Source of the DNA: Aptenodytes patagonicus
Taxonomy: Eukaryota > Chordata > Aves > Sphenisciformes > Spheniscidae
DNA length: 64,000 nucleotides
Direction: 5' to 3'
NCBI RefSeq assembly: GCF_965638725.1
Contig: NC_134954.1
Coordinates: 868,001 to 932,000 of the forward strand
In this document: in pieces, positions 38,401 to 48,500 of the stretch
How the letters are laid out: each line of letters begins with the position of its first letter
Numbering within the stretch: the stretch's first letter is position 1
Translations under genes and position numbers: made by a program
Notes under the pieces: model-generated
The model's input: the letters and a program-made list of their open reading frames with translations, nothing else
The model's database searches: none
What the model was told of the DNA's origin: nothing

Positions 38401-41400
38401 AGGTAAATCCTGGGTAGGTGTAAATATTCTGTCGTACTAGAAATCCACATTTAATTGTTACGCATTGATGAAGTCGTATACTTAATCTGAAAATGTGAAC
38501 TGGTGTTTCAGAAACAAAAACCAAGAAACATTGTATTAGTGTCATCAAGGCAGTTAGTTACTGCACTTTTATCCATTTTGTCTTGTGATGAAGGGGATAC
38601 TTGCTGTAAGCGTTGCCCAGAACAGAAATGTTGTGGCTGCTGTTTCGATTTTGGAGCGTTGGAATGGTGTGATGCAGAATCTATTCCTGAATTTGAACTG
38701 TTGTTTTAGACTGTGTTCCAGCAAGACCGTCATGAGGATATCCTTAACATGTGCGTTGCTCAGTTTGAGCCAGATTCACCTGACTATATCAGAGTGAGTT
38801 CGCTGTTCATTTTTCTAGTTAAAAAAACAGTATTAGTGAAGAACTTCAGGGTTTGTTTTGTAAACATAAGTATTATCTGGGGACAAAAGGTGGTGTTCAT
38901 GTGTTCCTTTTTTCCTCCCATAAAGATTACTTGTTATCCTTGTCATGAGTTTCGTTCTTTTTTTTTTGCGGAAAAGTAAAGCAGGATTCTGTTTAAGTGA
39001 TTTTCGACAGTAGAGGAAGAACTACAGATGCATAAAAATAGTCTTTATATAGGTATTTTTGCTATCAAACCAGAACTGATGATAACGCCCATAAGTGGCC
39101 ACAACCAGAGTTGTGCTACTGAAGTCATGCTAACTACTATGTTAGGATTTGAAAGGACCAGGTAGATAACTGATGGAGTGCACCTGAGAGCACTGTACAC
39201 AAAGTATTATTTTTGACAAAGACCAGGTACAAAAATATACATCTGGCTGAAACACTTAAATTTAGTAACTGTAGTTGCTGGTGAATATGTTAGTCTACAC
39301 TTGCCTTTAAAGTGTTTACTTCTCTTTATGCTGTAAGAATTTCTCAAACCACTGAGAACGTAACTTCTGTTAGGCAATTTTTTCAAGTACCTTTTCTTCA
39401 AAGTAAAATTTTCACCTCTTTGCTCAAGCATTTTTCTCCTTAAAGAATGGATTACAACTTGACAGCAGTGAAATAAAGGTTCAGAGGTTATGTCCCTCTC
39501 TGCCCACATTTTCAGTACGTAGCTAGCATTTAGCTTTCTCTTAACATAAAGATGTCTATGCCTAAGTACTAAGAACTGGGCTATCCCAGTGTTACCCTGA
39601 ATTATAACATGTATAAAGCTTGAAGGTAGCATGGTTCAGCCTGTGGCTTACTCTGGCACTTTCGGGAGGTCTGAAAATAGATTAAGAACTCTAAGTGAGA
39701 GGTAGAGGGGAGAAACTGTCATCAGGCTCCAGTTACGCTGATGAAACTGAAGCCTTTTCTGTGTATAGGTCCATCATCGGACATATGATGACATTGAGAA
39801 ACATGCCAAATACGATCTGCTCCGTTCAACAAGACACTTTGGAGGAATGGTATGGTATCTAGTAAACAGAAAGAAAACGGATGGCTTACTAACAGATATG
39901 ATCCACAGAGACTTGTAAGTGCTGTTTGTCACTTATTAATTCTGCTTATCTAAACAAATAGAAAACAAGTACCATTGAAAATAAAAACAGCATTTCTGTA
40001 AGATGTATAAGTTTTCATTTGCATGAAATTTTAGGCTAGCTGTAACTTTTAGCTATATGGAAGCACCAACTACAGTCCATGAAATTGTAGGGTATTAAAC
40101 AAGGCTTCTGTAGAAATGAGCCTGTTGGCTCTGGTTTTATTTTTGTTTCCCATGTACTTGTCAGTACAATTCCAGCTCTGGGCAGTGTTGATCTTAAAGC
40201 CTAACAATTTCATACTACTGAGCTCCGTTTTGGCTTTTAAGATGGACACACTTTGGGTTTTAGAGCAATTCCTAAGTAGCTTAGGAACAGATAGATACAC
40301 TTTCATTTTAAATGGATGAATCTCTGTAAGATATGCTGCTAAACTTACTCAAAACTCCTTGAAGCAAACAATATTTAATTGTTCAAAATGTCACTAGAGC
40401 TAGGAGAAACTTTTACAACTACAACTCCAAGTTGCAGTGATGGTGGCATTCATTTCCTGCTGTTGGAAGTTAGAAACTTTCAACAGGTGGTCAGATCCTT
40501 CTTACTTTTAAAGCTGAGGATATGAAGAAATACAGGGAAGTTCCAGTTTTGGAATCACGTTGTTAAAGGGAAAATTCAAATATCGGGACAATTTAAATTA
40601 GCAGAGTTTGGAGCATCTGTACCTGCCACCCACCTACTTTTGGCTTATGCTTACGTTTACGTAAAACCCCTGTTTCGGTTTTAAATTCCGCTGACGGCTA
40701 GGCATCACAAGATATCTAATACTACTTCTGTAAAACATGCTAGTTACTGCAATCAGTGTCAGAAAGTTTCTCTTTGGCATGGTTGTTCGGCTAAATACTT
40801 GTTATTGGGTAATTAATTGTATTTTACAGAGAGATTTCAGCTTTATTACTGCTGAACAGTACATCAAGCTTAACTGCAGCGTGGATAACTTAATGTACCT
40901 TACCTGGTGCACCTCGTGTTTGCGTGCTTCTGGTCTTCCTTCTCAGGAACAGGTTGCCGTTGCAGTAGATGATGGGATGCCCGTTTAGCTGTATATTCTA
41001 ATGACTGTATACTCGGTGAAAGCAGAAGTTTATTAAAGCCTGTGGTGGGTGAAGTACACCACAAAGTACACTTTCTCTAAATACTCTTAAGTATTAAGAG
41101 AAAGTAATTGCTACAAATGGGCCTTTATTTGTTTAGGCTGGATGATGCTACAAGTTTAATTACACTGTATCATATGCTTCATCCTGAATGTCAATCAGCA
41201 AAAGAAGCTAAAGAAAGGAAACTTCAAGGAGTTGATCTGATCAAGGTATGCTTTTCTACTTTAAGGCTACTTAACTACAGAAGACAAAGCTTTTAAACAG
41301 CCAAAGCCTATTTAGTAGTCTAAATTTCTCCTTACCTTAAGAAGCAGGTATTTAACTAGAACTGTTGTGCATGCCAGGTTGTTTGGTTGGTTGTTTTTTT

Positions 41401-41619
41401 TTAAACTATATATAGCTGCACCAGGATTTCAGTTGTAGCTGGCTGATTTACCACTGGCATGATGAAATCTCATTATGAAACTATGCTCTTAATTGTATAT
41501 TAATATCTCTCCTGCCATGTTTGCAGGTATTTGTGAAAACTGAATCGCAGAAAGAAGGCTATATACAACTGGCCCTCCAGGCTTATGAGGAAGCAATGGC
41601 TACTTCTACAGCTTCATGA
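35352..41619 (+). CDS. MRPS22: MRPS22, small mitoribosomal subunit protein mS22 (8 coding exons)
   Basis: Encodes mS22, a mitochondria-specific protein of the 28S small mitoribosomal subunit, needed for translation of mtDNA-encoded respiratory-chain subunits. Coding exons are 35352-35472, 35744-35949, 36703-36867, 38060-38203, 38710-38793, 39769-39914, 41137-41245 and 41527-41619. They join in frame to 1,068 nt (355 residues plus TGA); the human protein is about 360. All seven introns are GT-AG. The predicted protein follows vertebrate MRPS22 along most of its length, with blocks such as [31 protein letters not shown]-like, [16 protein letters not shown] and FGGMVWY. The first 40 residues are rich in Arg and Ala, with no acidic residue until D35, as in a mitochondrial presequence. 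The start is the first ATG in the CpG island that gives this presequence. Family: MRP-S22 domain, roughly residues 60-340. Identification is from remembered homology; no search was run. Confidence 0.97.
35606..35620 (+). repeat. G15 homopolymer in MRPS22 intron 1
   Basis: A run of 15 G, flanked by other G-runs (GGGG, GGG, AGGAGG), in the first intron on the coding strand. It could form a G-quadruplex in DNA or in the pre-mRNA. The exact length may be affected by sequencing error. Confidence 0.8.
35744..35949 (+). CDS. MRPS22: MRPS22 coding exon 2
   Basis: Residues 41-109, from a CAG acceptor to a GTGGGC donor. Includes [10 protein letters not shown] and [11 protein letters not shown], close to the mammalian protein. 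The first part, about residues 41-66, is poorly conserved and probably just follows the presequence. A second CAG four bases inside the exon could serve as an acceptor, but it would break the frame. Confidence 0.93.
36703..36867 (+). CDS. MRPS22: MRPS22 coding exon 3
   Basis: Residues 110-164 in phase 0, flanked by a TCCCCTAAG acceptor and a GTAAGT donor. It holds the best conserved stretch of the protein ([18 protein letters not shown] and [10 protein letters not shown]). Confidence 0.97.
38060..38203 (+). CDS. MRPS22: MRPS22 coding exon 4
   Basis: Residues 165-212, phase 0 at both ends. Acceptor TCTTTTCAG, donor GTAAGA. Contains [11 protein letters not shown] and [17 protein letters not shown]. 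The last codon is GTG, where the human protein, as remembered, has Arg. Confidence 0.97.
38710..38793 (+). CDS. MRPS22: MRPS22 coding exon 5
   Basis: Residues 213-240, a short phase-0 exon between TTGTTTTAG and GTGAGT. Reads [20 protein letters not shown] and on to DYIR, matching the QDRH..DVLN..AQFEPDS block of mammalian MRPS22. Confidence 0.96.
39769..39914 (+). CDS. MRPS22: MRPS22 coding exon 6
   Basis: Residues 241-288 plus two bases of the Leu-289 codon (phase 2). Acceptor GTGTATAG, donor GTAAGT. Contains [20 protein letters not shown]. Confidence 0.97.
41041..41105 (+). other. Two adjacent hairpins before MRPS22 exon 7
   Basis: TGTGGTG (41041-41047) pairs with CACCACA (41057-41063). 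After six bases, ACTTTCTCTAAATACT (41070-41085) pairs with 41090-41105 at 15 of 16 positions around a 4-base loop. The second stem ends 31 bases before the exon 7 acceptor, so it may cover the branch-point region. Function unknown. Confidence 0.7.
41137..41245 (+). CDS. MRPS22: MRPS22 coding exon 7
   Basis: Completes Leu-289 and runs to residue 325 ([16 protein letters not shown] and on to LIK). Acceptor TTTGTTTAG, donor GTATGC. Two hairpin-forming repeats end 31 bases before it (see hairpins at 41041-41105). Confidence 0.96.
41527..41619 (+). CDS. MRPS22: MRPS22 coding exon 8 and stop
   Basis: Residues 326-355, [20 protein letters not shown] and on to TASTAS, then TGA. Acceptor TGTTTGCAG. 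The extreme C-terminus is less conserved than the rest. Confidence 0.96.
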   Translation, partial: VFVKTESQKEGYIQLALQAYEEAMATSTAS

Positions 41620-41674
41620 AATAAGTTCTTAAGTTTTAAGTCTGTTTATAAACATTCTCTGTACAGGATTCCAC

Positions 41675-41680
41675 AATAAA
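41675..41680 (+). terminator. MRPS22: MRPS22 poly(A) signal AATAAA
   Basis: A canonical AATAAA 56 bases after the MRPS22 stop codon, followed by a CTGACTGTTCT stretch that could be the downstream U/GU element. Cleavage is expected near 41,695-41,705, giving a very short 3' UTR of about 80 nt. Confidence 0.85.
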
Positions 41681-41705
41681 TACTTGAAACAACTGACTGT
41701 TCTAG

Positions 41706-42205
41706 AAAATTTTTCGCTAAAATATGTAAGAATCACTACAGCAGCTTGTTATTTTCAGAAGTTCTGTAAAATGAACTTACAGTAGTCATCATGACTTTTG
41801 TTTTGAGGTGACAATATACCCTGAGTTTAATTCCTTTACTGTTGCATCTTGAATCTGAAGAATTCCCCAGAATTCATTTTACTTCCTGAAGTGTAGGGTC
41901 TGGACAGCTTCATTTAGGAAAGTGTGTGTAACACCACATCTGTCCCTTAAGACATATTACTGTTCTGTTAGCTAAAAGATCTAAAAGTGTTGTCTGGAAG
42001 AGTAACTGAGCTACTGATTGTTAACAGATACAAGCTAAATAGCACAGCGGAAAAGTAACCGTATATATATATATAGTGTATATGCTAAGAAAAGTCAGGT
42101 TAAAATGCTAATGCTTGGCTACTATGCTCCTGTTTCAAATATTTGCAATACACACTACTGAAGCTGGGTTAAGAATATTAGAATATTACTAGTAAATGGA
42201 GAACT
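41706..42205. other. Gap between converging MRPS22 and COPB2 3' ends
   Basis: About 500 bp between the two expected cleavage sites. It is AT-rich and has no supported ORF or RNA gene. A short (TA)n run at about 42062-42076 is the only low-complexity feature. Confidence 0.7.
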
Positions 42206-42228
42206 GAGGAATAGAATGTTTAAAAGGG

Positions 42229-42234
42229 TTTATT
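42229..42234 (-). terminator. COPB2: COPB2 poly(A) signal AATAAA
   Basis: AATAAA on the minus strand, 232 nt after the COPB2 stop codon. Cleavage is expected near 42,205-42,215. This gives a 3' UTR of about 250 nt. Confidence 0.8.
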
Positions 42235-42465
42235 GAATTGCTTGATAAATGAAGACATTTTTTAGTATGCACTGGAGCGGGTCTTGCATCTTGAAATTCA
42301 ACATAGTGGAAGCAGATTCTTCTTGTACAGTTGCTGGGTCTACCCTTCTTTCTACATGTACATGGTCCACTTGCAGTATAAAAATCAAATTAACTTGGAG
42401 CACATAGTCCACAGAACTTCATTCCTGTGTTTGGAGTAATTGATTTGGTCATCTAAAAAGTACGT

Positions 42466-42561
42466 TCACTCATCTAAGATCTCTTCATCCAGATTGATAT
42501 CGGTGGTATCAATATCCTCCAGATCCAAGTTATCCAGGTCATCTTCCAAGTCCAGCAGCGT
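42466..42561 (-). CDS. COPB2: COPB2 coding exon 22 and stop
   Basis: Residues 883-913 and TGA at 42466-42468. [20 protein letters not shown] then [11 protein letters not shown]: 15 of 31 residues are Asp or Glu, the acidic tail typical of vertebrate beta'-COP. Confidence 0.97.
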   Translation of the reverse strand, partial: TLLDLEDDLDNLDLEDIDTTDINLDEEILDE

Positions 42562-45500
42562 CTAGGAAAAGAAGAGACTAGATTAAGGGGATACTAATAC
42601 CGTTACATGTTAGCCAGCTTATATGATGTATGATTCTGTATGACATATTTGCACGTTCTGCAAAACAAGCTGAGGCAGTCAGGTGGAATATAAGTGTTAA
42701 AATAAGCTGTAGAGAGAAGCTGCCTTCTCGGTAAGAAAGCGTCTCTCAGAGTTGCAACTTTTTACCATGTTCTGACCAACTGAGTTTGGACTTCACCCTT
42801 CGCTCCTTGTAAATCCACAAGGCTGTAGGAACTGGTCTGTATTACCGTGTACAGTTTCTGCATACAACAGGAAGGGATCCATACGCTGTACTGGTCCTAA
42901 GCTGTCTATTGATATAGAAAGTGACGTTTTCCAGTAGCTTGGTTTAAACAAATTACTAGTTGAAGTCTTTAACGTAGAATGAATTTAGTGTTTGTACTTC
43001 CCTTCAGTACCTTCTGATCTCTTGTTGGAAGTAGATCAGAATTCTGCAAAACTGTCTTCATCACTTCTTGTTTAGGAGAGGGAACTGGTTCTTCAGCCGC
43101 CTTCTAATGAAAAAGAGATTCCTTGAGTTCTTTTGAATTTAAATTCCTTCAACAAAAGCAAGTAAACAACAGCAGAACTATAATCCCCCTCTCCCAGTGG
43201 TTCTCTCAGTAATTCTTGAGCCACATCTTCACAGCCAGTAAGCATTCTAGTCCTCACTCTGCTAGAAACCACTGTTTCCCCACCCAGTTTATGTAAAGCA
43301 GTTGATGATGGAACTGATACAATGAAAACAACCTTCAGAAAGTATCAGTTAATTCCAAATACTGAAGTGCTGTTAGAAAGTAGGTGATTTTCAAGGGCCT
43401 CAGCAGGGAAGAGACTAGGTTACTTGAGATTGTCACAGCAGTTTTAGCAAAGGCGGTAAATCTTAGTACTGTTGCTGGGCTTTGTGTTCCATACCCTATA
43501 ATGGCTTAACACTTGCCATTCCCTCTGCTGCTGCACGAGTTTTATATTAAGATAATTAATCAGTTAGTACCATTACTGAAGCAGTGGTACTAAAAATTAA
43601 TCTGAATATGGTTAATTGAAATAATTATCTCCTACCAAACTTCCCATATTCAGCCTCAACTGAACAAGACAACTGTTGTTTAAGGACTTCTATGCAGTCA
43701 TTAACCAAATGCAAAGATACACTTCTAACATTAGCGGTCTTGTTTTCAGCTTCTAATGCTAGTTCTAATTTGTTTTAGATAACTTTTGCAATGCTATTTC
43801 TGTATCTTCTTTAACAAATGTGCACACAAGTTTGGTTTTGCTTTAATGCTACTTGCTTTGATACACAAGAAGCAAATAGTCACTAAAGCTGCTTGTAAGT
43901 AGGCTAACTCCTCTGAACTCTCAAATTAAGTTTTGCAGTGCATCTCCTACAAGGAAAAAATACAGAGACAGAATGGAGAGTTGTGACTTTCTGTTTCTCC
44001 CTCAGTTCCCACTGCAGTTCTTTTAGAAGTTTATAGCCTCAAAGAGCTGTGCCAACATTGTCTTCAAGAAACTCTCACATTCTGATTTTCACGATCAAAT
44101 GTAACATGTATTTGACATGAGCAAGAATTACAAGTTGGCGTCTTCTGTTTAAGCTCTGAAAAGCATTTTAAGTGTTCATTTCAATCTGTATGCTTATACC
44201 TTAAATATAAGCCACGTGTTTTCTGCATAATACTTGGAAAACTGAGGTGGTAAAAAAAAAAACCACAGTTTGAGTTACTTCAGATATTGATTAGAACATA
44301 TTTTCAAGTAATTGAGCAGGATTCCTAGTCAGTTAGTTATGGAATAGTCTTATTTCATAACCATGCACACTAGCAACGAATATAAAGCATTTTTAATTGC
44401 TGTAATATGCAAGAGTTTCCAGGTTCCAACTACTGAGCTTTTAGAAAACTAGCAGCAGTTGATGCAGAGTTTGTATGTGCAATTGCAATTGTTTTTCTGC
44501 AGGATGAATTAAATGGTAAGACTCTACAATTACTCACACTAACAAAAGATGACCCAAGATAAGGAACCACACAAAAGAAATAATTTCACAGTCAAGAAGT
44601 CATTAGTAGTTACAGAAGTAGCTTAAGAAGAGTCTGAGGCAAAAGAACATCGAACTCAGCTGCAGTGCTTACAGTCAAACCAGTAAGAGCAATAATTTGT
44701 CCATTATTGGTGAAATATTCTCCAGGGTAGATGTTACCGTACAATAGCAAAATTGCCTCTTTCTCAGAGTTCATCATTTAGTAGTAACACTGACCTGAGG
44801 TGCCATTACTCCAGAAGGCTCAAAGCCTTTTGCTTCTTCAAGTAAGTTTCTTTCTTCATTTGGCTAAACGTAAAAAAAAAAAGAAAACAAAAAACCAAAA
44901 GAAACACCAAAACACATGTTCACAGAATGTTTAAATGGCTGCACTGATGTGCTTAAAGCTGAATTTAGACAGCACCAAATGTTTTTCTTCTGAAGACAAT
45001 AAGAGCTCCCACTTCTTACTTACAGTGACAAGGGGGTATTCCCTGGCTGGCCGCAAGTCAGCAAGACTTTGTTTAACATATTCTTCAGCAACAAAAGCTT
45101 CCTTTAATCCAGGGAAAAGATTTTCATATTCTGTAGGATCAGCAAGGGACTCAGCAGCTTTTTGATTGACTTTAGAGAGATTTTCCCGCCACAGTTTAAC
45201 AACCCTGGAGATGCAAACCGTATTTGTTATATACAGCTAATTTTGACAACACTATTCACGCTCTGCATATGCTTTGAAGTTACCTTGAAACTTGGCTTGG
45301 CAAGTATGTCCGTGCAAGAAAAGCAGCTTCTGGGAGACGCCCGGTTTTAATCAGGAGTTCCAAACATGAATCAAGCCTAAAAGATTTTAAAATGTGATTT
45401 TAACCAGTAAGCTTAATAAAAGAAACTTTTGTATTAGATTAGCTGTTTATTCTATTACATTAAAGTGCTTTCATTTCGGATTTTAAAAGTAGCAGCCATC

Positions 45501-48500
45501 ATAAAATAGAATCAGCTTTTCTGAAAGCGCGCATGCCACAATCTTTCTCCAGAAGTTTTAAGTTAGCTGTAGTTAAGCGCTTGAAGAACCTGAGGTTCTT
45601 TGCATTTCGGAAAGCAGAGCAGAACAATCTGAGTCTCATGCTTGCTACTTACTTTCCCTGCAGGAAGTAGCTCATAAATGCAACATTGTTCTTGCCATCT
45701 TTTTCTGCTCCTTCAGCTAACTTATTCACCATGTTAGCGTTTCCTGAAGCTGTAGCCAGGAGCAGCAGTCCTCCGTAGTCTTGTGCATGGTGGAGACACT
45801 CCTGGGCTAAGCCAAACTGGCATTTACTAATGGCAAGCTCAGCAAGTTGCTTCCATTTCTGTTCTGACTAATGGTACAAAAAGGGGAGAGGGAGGGAAAG
45901 AAAAAACCCAAAAAATAACCCTCACATTTTTGAACAGCATTTAAAGATTCTTCAGAGCATTCAATGCGAAAATGTAAGTTTACTTGTGAAGGCACTGTGT
46001 CCCATCACTAGACTTGTCTTCCCGTCCAGATACTATTACTGCAGCTTCACAGCATGACACTGAGTGTTATATGCAGATCATTACACAGCTACACTGTTAC
46101 ATAAAATAAACGGGTTTTCATTAATGTGGAGGAGGAGGTAGAAATAACTGGAAAGTTAAACAGTAACAATCTCTTAAAGAAAGCTCCCAAATTAACCTTT
46201 AGAATATAAGAGACATCTGTGCCTGTAACTAAGTTAACATTCCTTATCACTAACTTCATTATTTTACAAGAGGAACTGCAAGAGATCAATTCTTTGAATA
46301 ATGTCTATGGGACAGATCACTGCCTGTCAGTCTTCCTAGTGCATCAGTCTAAGTTTGCCAAGGCTGGAACAAAGGCCCAGAGGCTTCAGTCCTGCCATTC
46401 CTCCTCTCACTGTTCAATACTGGAGATTAAGGCTTGATTCTTGGTTCAAGTTTTGTATGCTGCAGGAGTTCCTGTAGCTTTCTGAGCAGACAACATTTTT
46501 CTGTCCCCGTCACACGGCTTAGATTCCTTTGAATTACAGGCAGAAGAGCTTCATTGAGGAAGTTGGAGGCATTTATATAGCGTTCAGGGAGCTGTACTGC
46601 ATCCTCACATACCATTGTCTTTTCTTACAGGGCCTCTTAAGATTCACGCTAATACTCAGAATTAGTATGAATCACCAAAAGTTTTATATGTTTACCTCTG
46701 CTTCCACTGCAAGCTGATAAGCTATTTTTAATTCTCCAAGTTGAAGAGCAAGTTCAAAACGATGCTCTGGATCTGTAGATACTGCAAGAGCTTGTTGTTT
46801 GAAGCCCTAAAATAAAAATCTGAAAGTAAGACTGATCTGTCAGGTCAAACAGCATCCTAGATGTTCTAACGAAAGCCCTCAAAACAGAGGGTTACAGTAT
46901 TCTCAAATAAATATGGATGATTAACAAGAGTTTATGCTTACAGCTAAGATGATCTGGTTTTGCTTAGCAAATTCAATTAGAAATGTGAATAAACTGATTT
47001 ATTAAGTTTTTGAGAACTAAAAGGTAGTTTTCTTGCCTGTTTTTCAAGAAAATGTGCAACTCTGGTTCTCTGTTCTTTTGGAATCGTGGGAAGAACTTTA
47101 TCAGCCATACTGAAATCTCTTCTCATTACAGCAGTTTGATATTCAAGCACTGAGACGAGCAAAGAGTAGCTAACAATGTTTAGCTCTTTATCACCCAAAT
47201 AAAGTCGGTTGTCCTTAGGGATATACCCCAAAAGATACATTGTCCTGAAACAAAACAAAGAATATTCATCTTGAATAGATCCACTACCAAACAGTCTATA
47301 AAAAAGTCCAATATTTCTTACAGTAGCAAGAATACTCACATGGAAAATTCTACTTTTACTGTATATGCACTTTCACATAACACTCTTCATTCCCTCCAAG
47401 ATTACATTACTGCCTCAGAACATACATTAGCATGCTATGCAAGAAAAAGTAGTAATGCACGGCAAACAGGTGACAAGGTTCACCTTGTCCTAACTTCGTT
47501 GAAGGAACCCTTAACACTTGCTTACAACCCGGTGCAGCAACTTACCTGTCTAAATGGGCAATAGTGACAATTTCTCCTCCAACATAGTAGTTGAGTCTGT
47601 TCACAGAACTGGTGTAAATGAAGCAGTCGCCTACCCACAAGCCTGTTTTCACAATCTCCTGAATCTCACCAAGAACCTGCAAATCAAGTTTGATTTTAAT
47701 TAATTAGATATGTGAAAAGGTACTTTTAGATAGCAGTTAGGACTATCGCATTTTCAGATTAAACTTAATATTCTATACTTAAGTAAACAGATGGGCAAGT
47801 TGCAAAAAAGTTTAGATACAGATTGGAAGCACTTAAATAATGTTTTTAGTTTTACAAAAATGCTGTAAACGTATGAAATCTCTACCTTAATACTTAACGA
47901 AACCAATTACAAATCCAGGAAACAAACACCAAACTAAGTGTTAAGAAAGATAATCAAAGAAAAGTTTCACAAGGGAAGTCGTCTTTCTGACATTTCACAG
48001 CATGAGGTTTCTACTTGTTCTCAAATTCCAGTAACATTTCAAAACTTGAAAATTGCAGAAAAAGTTTAAGCAATGTAAACATACTGCCTGAGTGTGTGCT
48101 TTAAAAATAACCTCTATAACTCTGTGAGAATAGTAAACAGATCCCTGAAGAGAAACGTAGGCATCAATGTCTGTCATGCTGGGATTCCAACAGGGATGGC
48201 TCTCCCCAGGGAACCCAAATAAAATGATTAACAGCGTTCCTCAGGTGGATATATACTGCGTATACTGCATGCCAGTGTTCTGGAAACTAAAATTTAATAG
48301 GGCTATGTTAAGGACTAAATTTGCTCTACTCTGGGAAGATTTGCTTCAATGATCTCTAATCCTATTCAATTCTTTTAAATAGGAGGTACCTCAAAAGCAT
48401 CTTCAATTCCATCTTCAGTAACACCTTCATGTGTTTCTTGGGCTGCTGCAACTTTTTCTGATAGGTATTTCAGAATGAAGAATGACTCTTCCGTAGCAAT

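Noticed and set aside
38503-38709. Cysteine-rich open frame in MRPS22 intron 4
   Set aside because: It ends exactly at the exon 5 acceptor (TTGTTTTAG), its stop is part of that acceptor, and no cysteine-rich family is recognised.
39061-39130. TGATGA...CTGA pair in MRPS22 intron 5 as a C/D-box snoRNA
   Set aside because: The boxes are under 45 nt apart, the base before TGATGA is C where a purine is expected, and there is no terminal stem.
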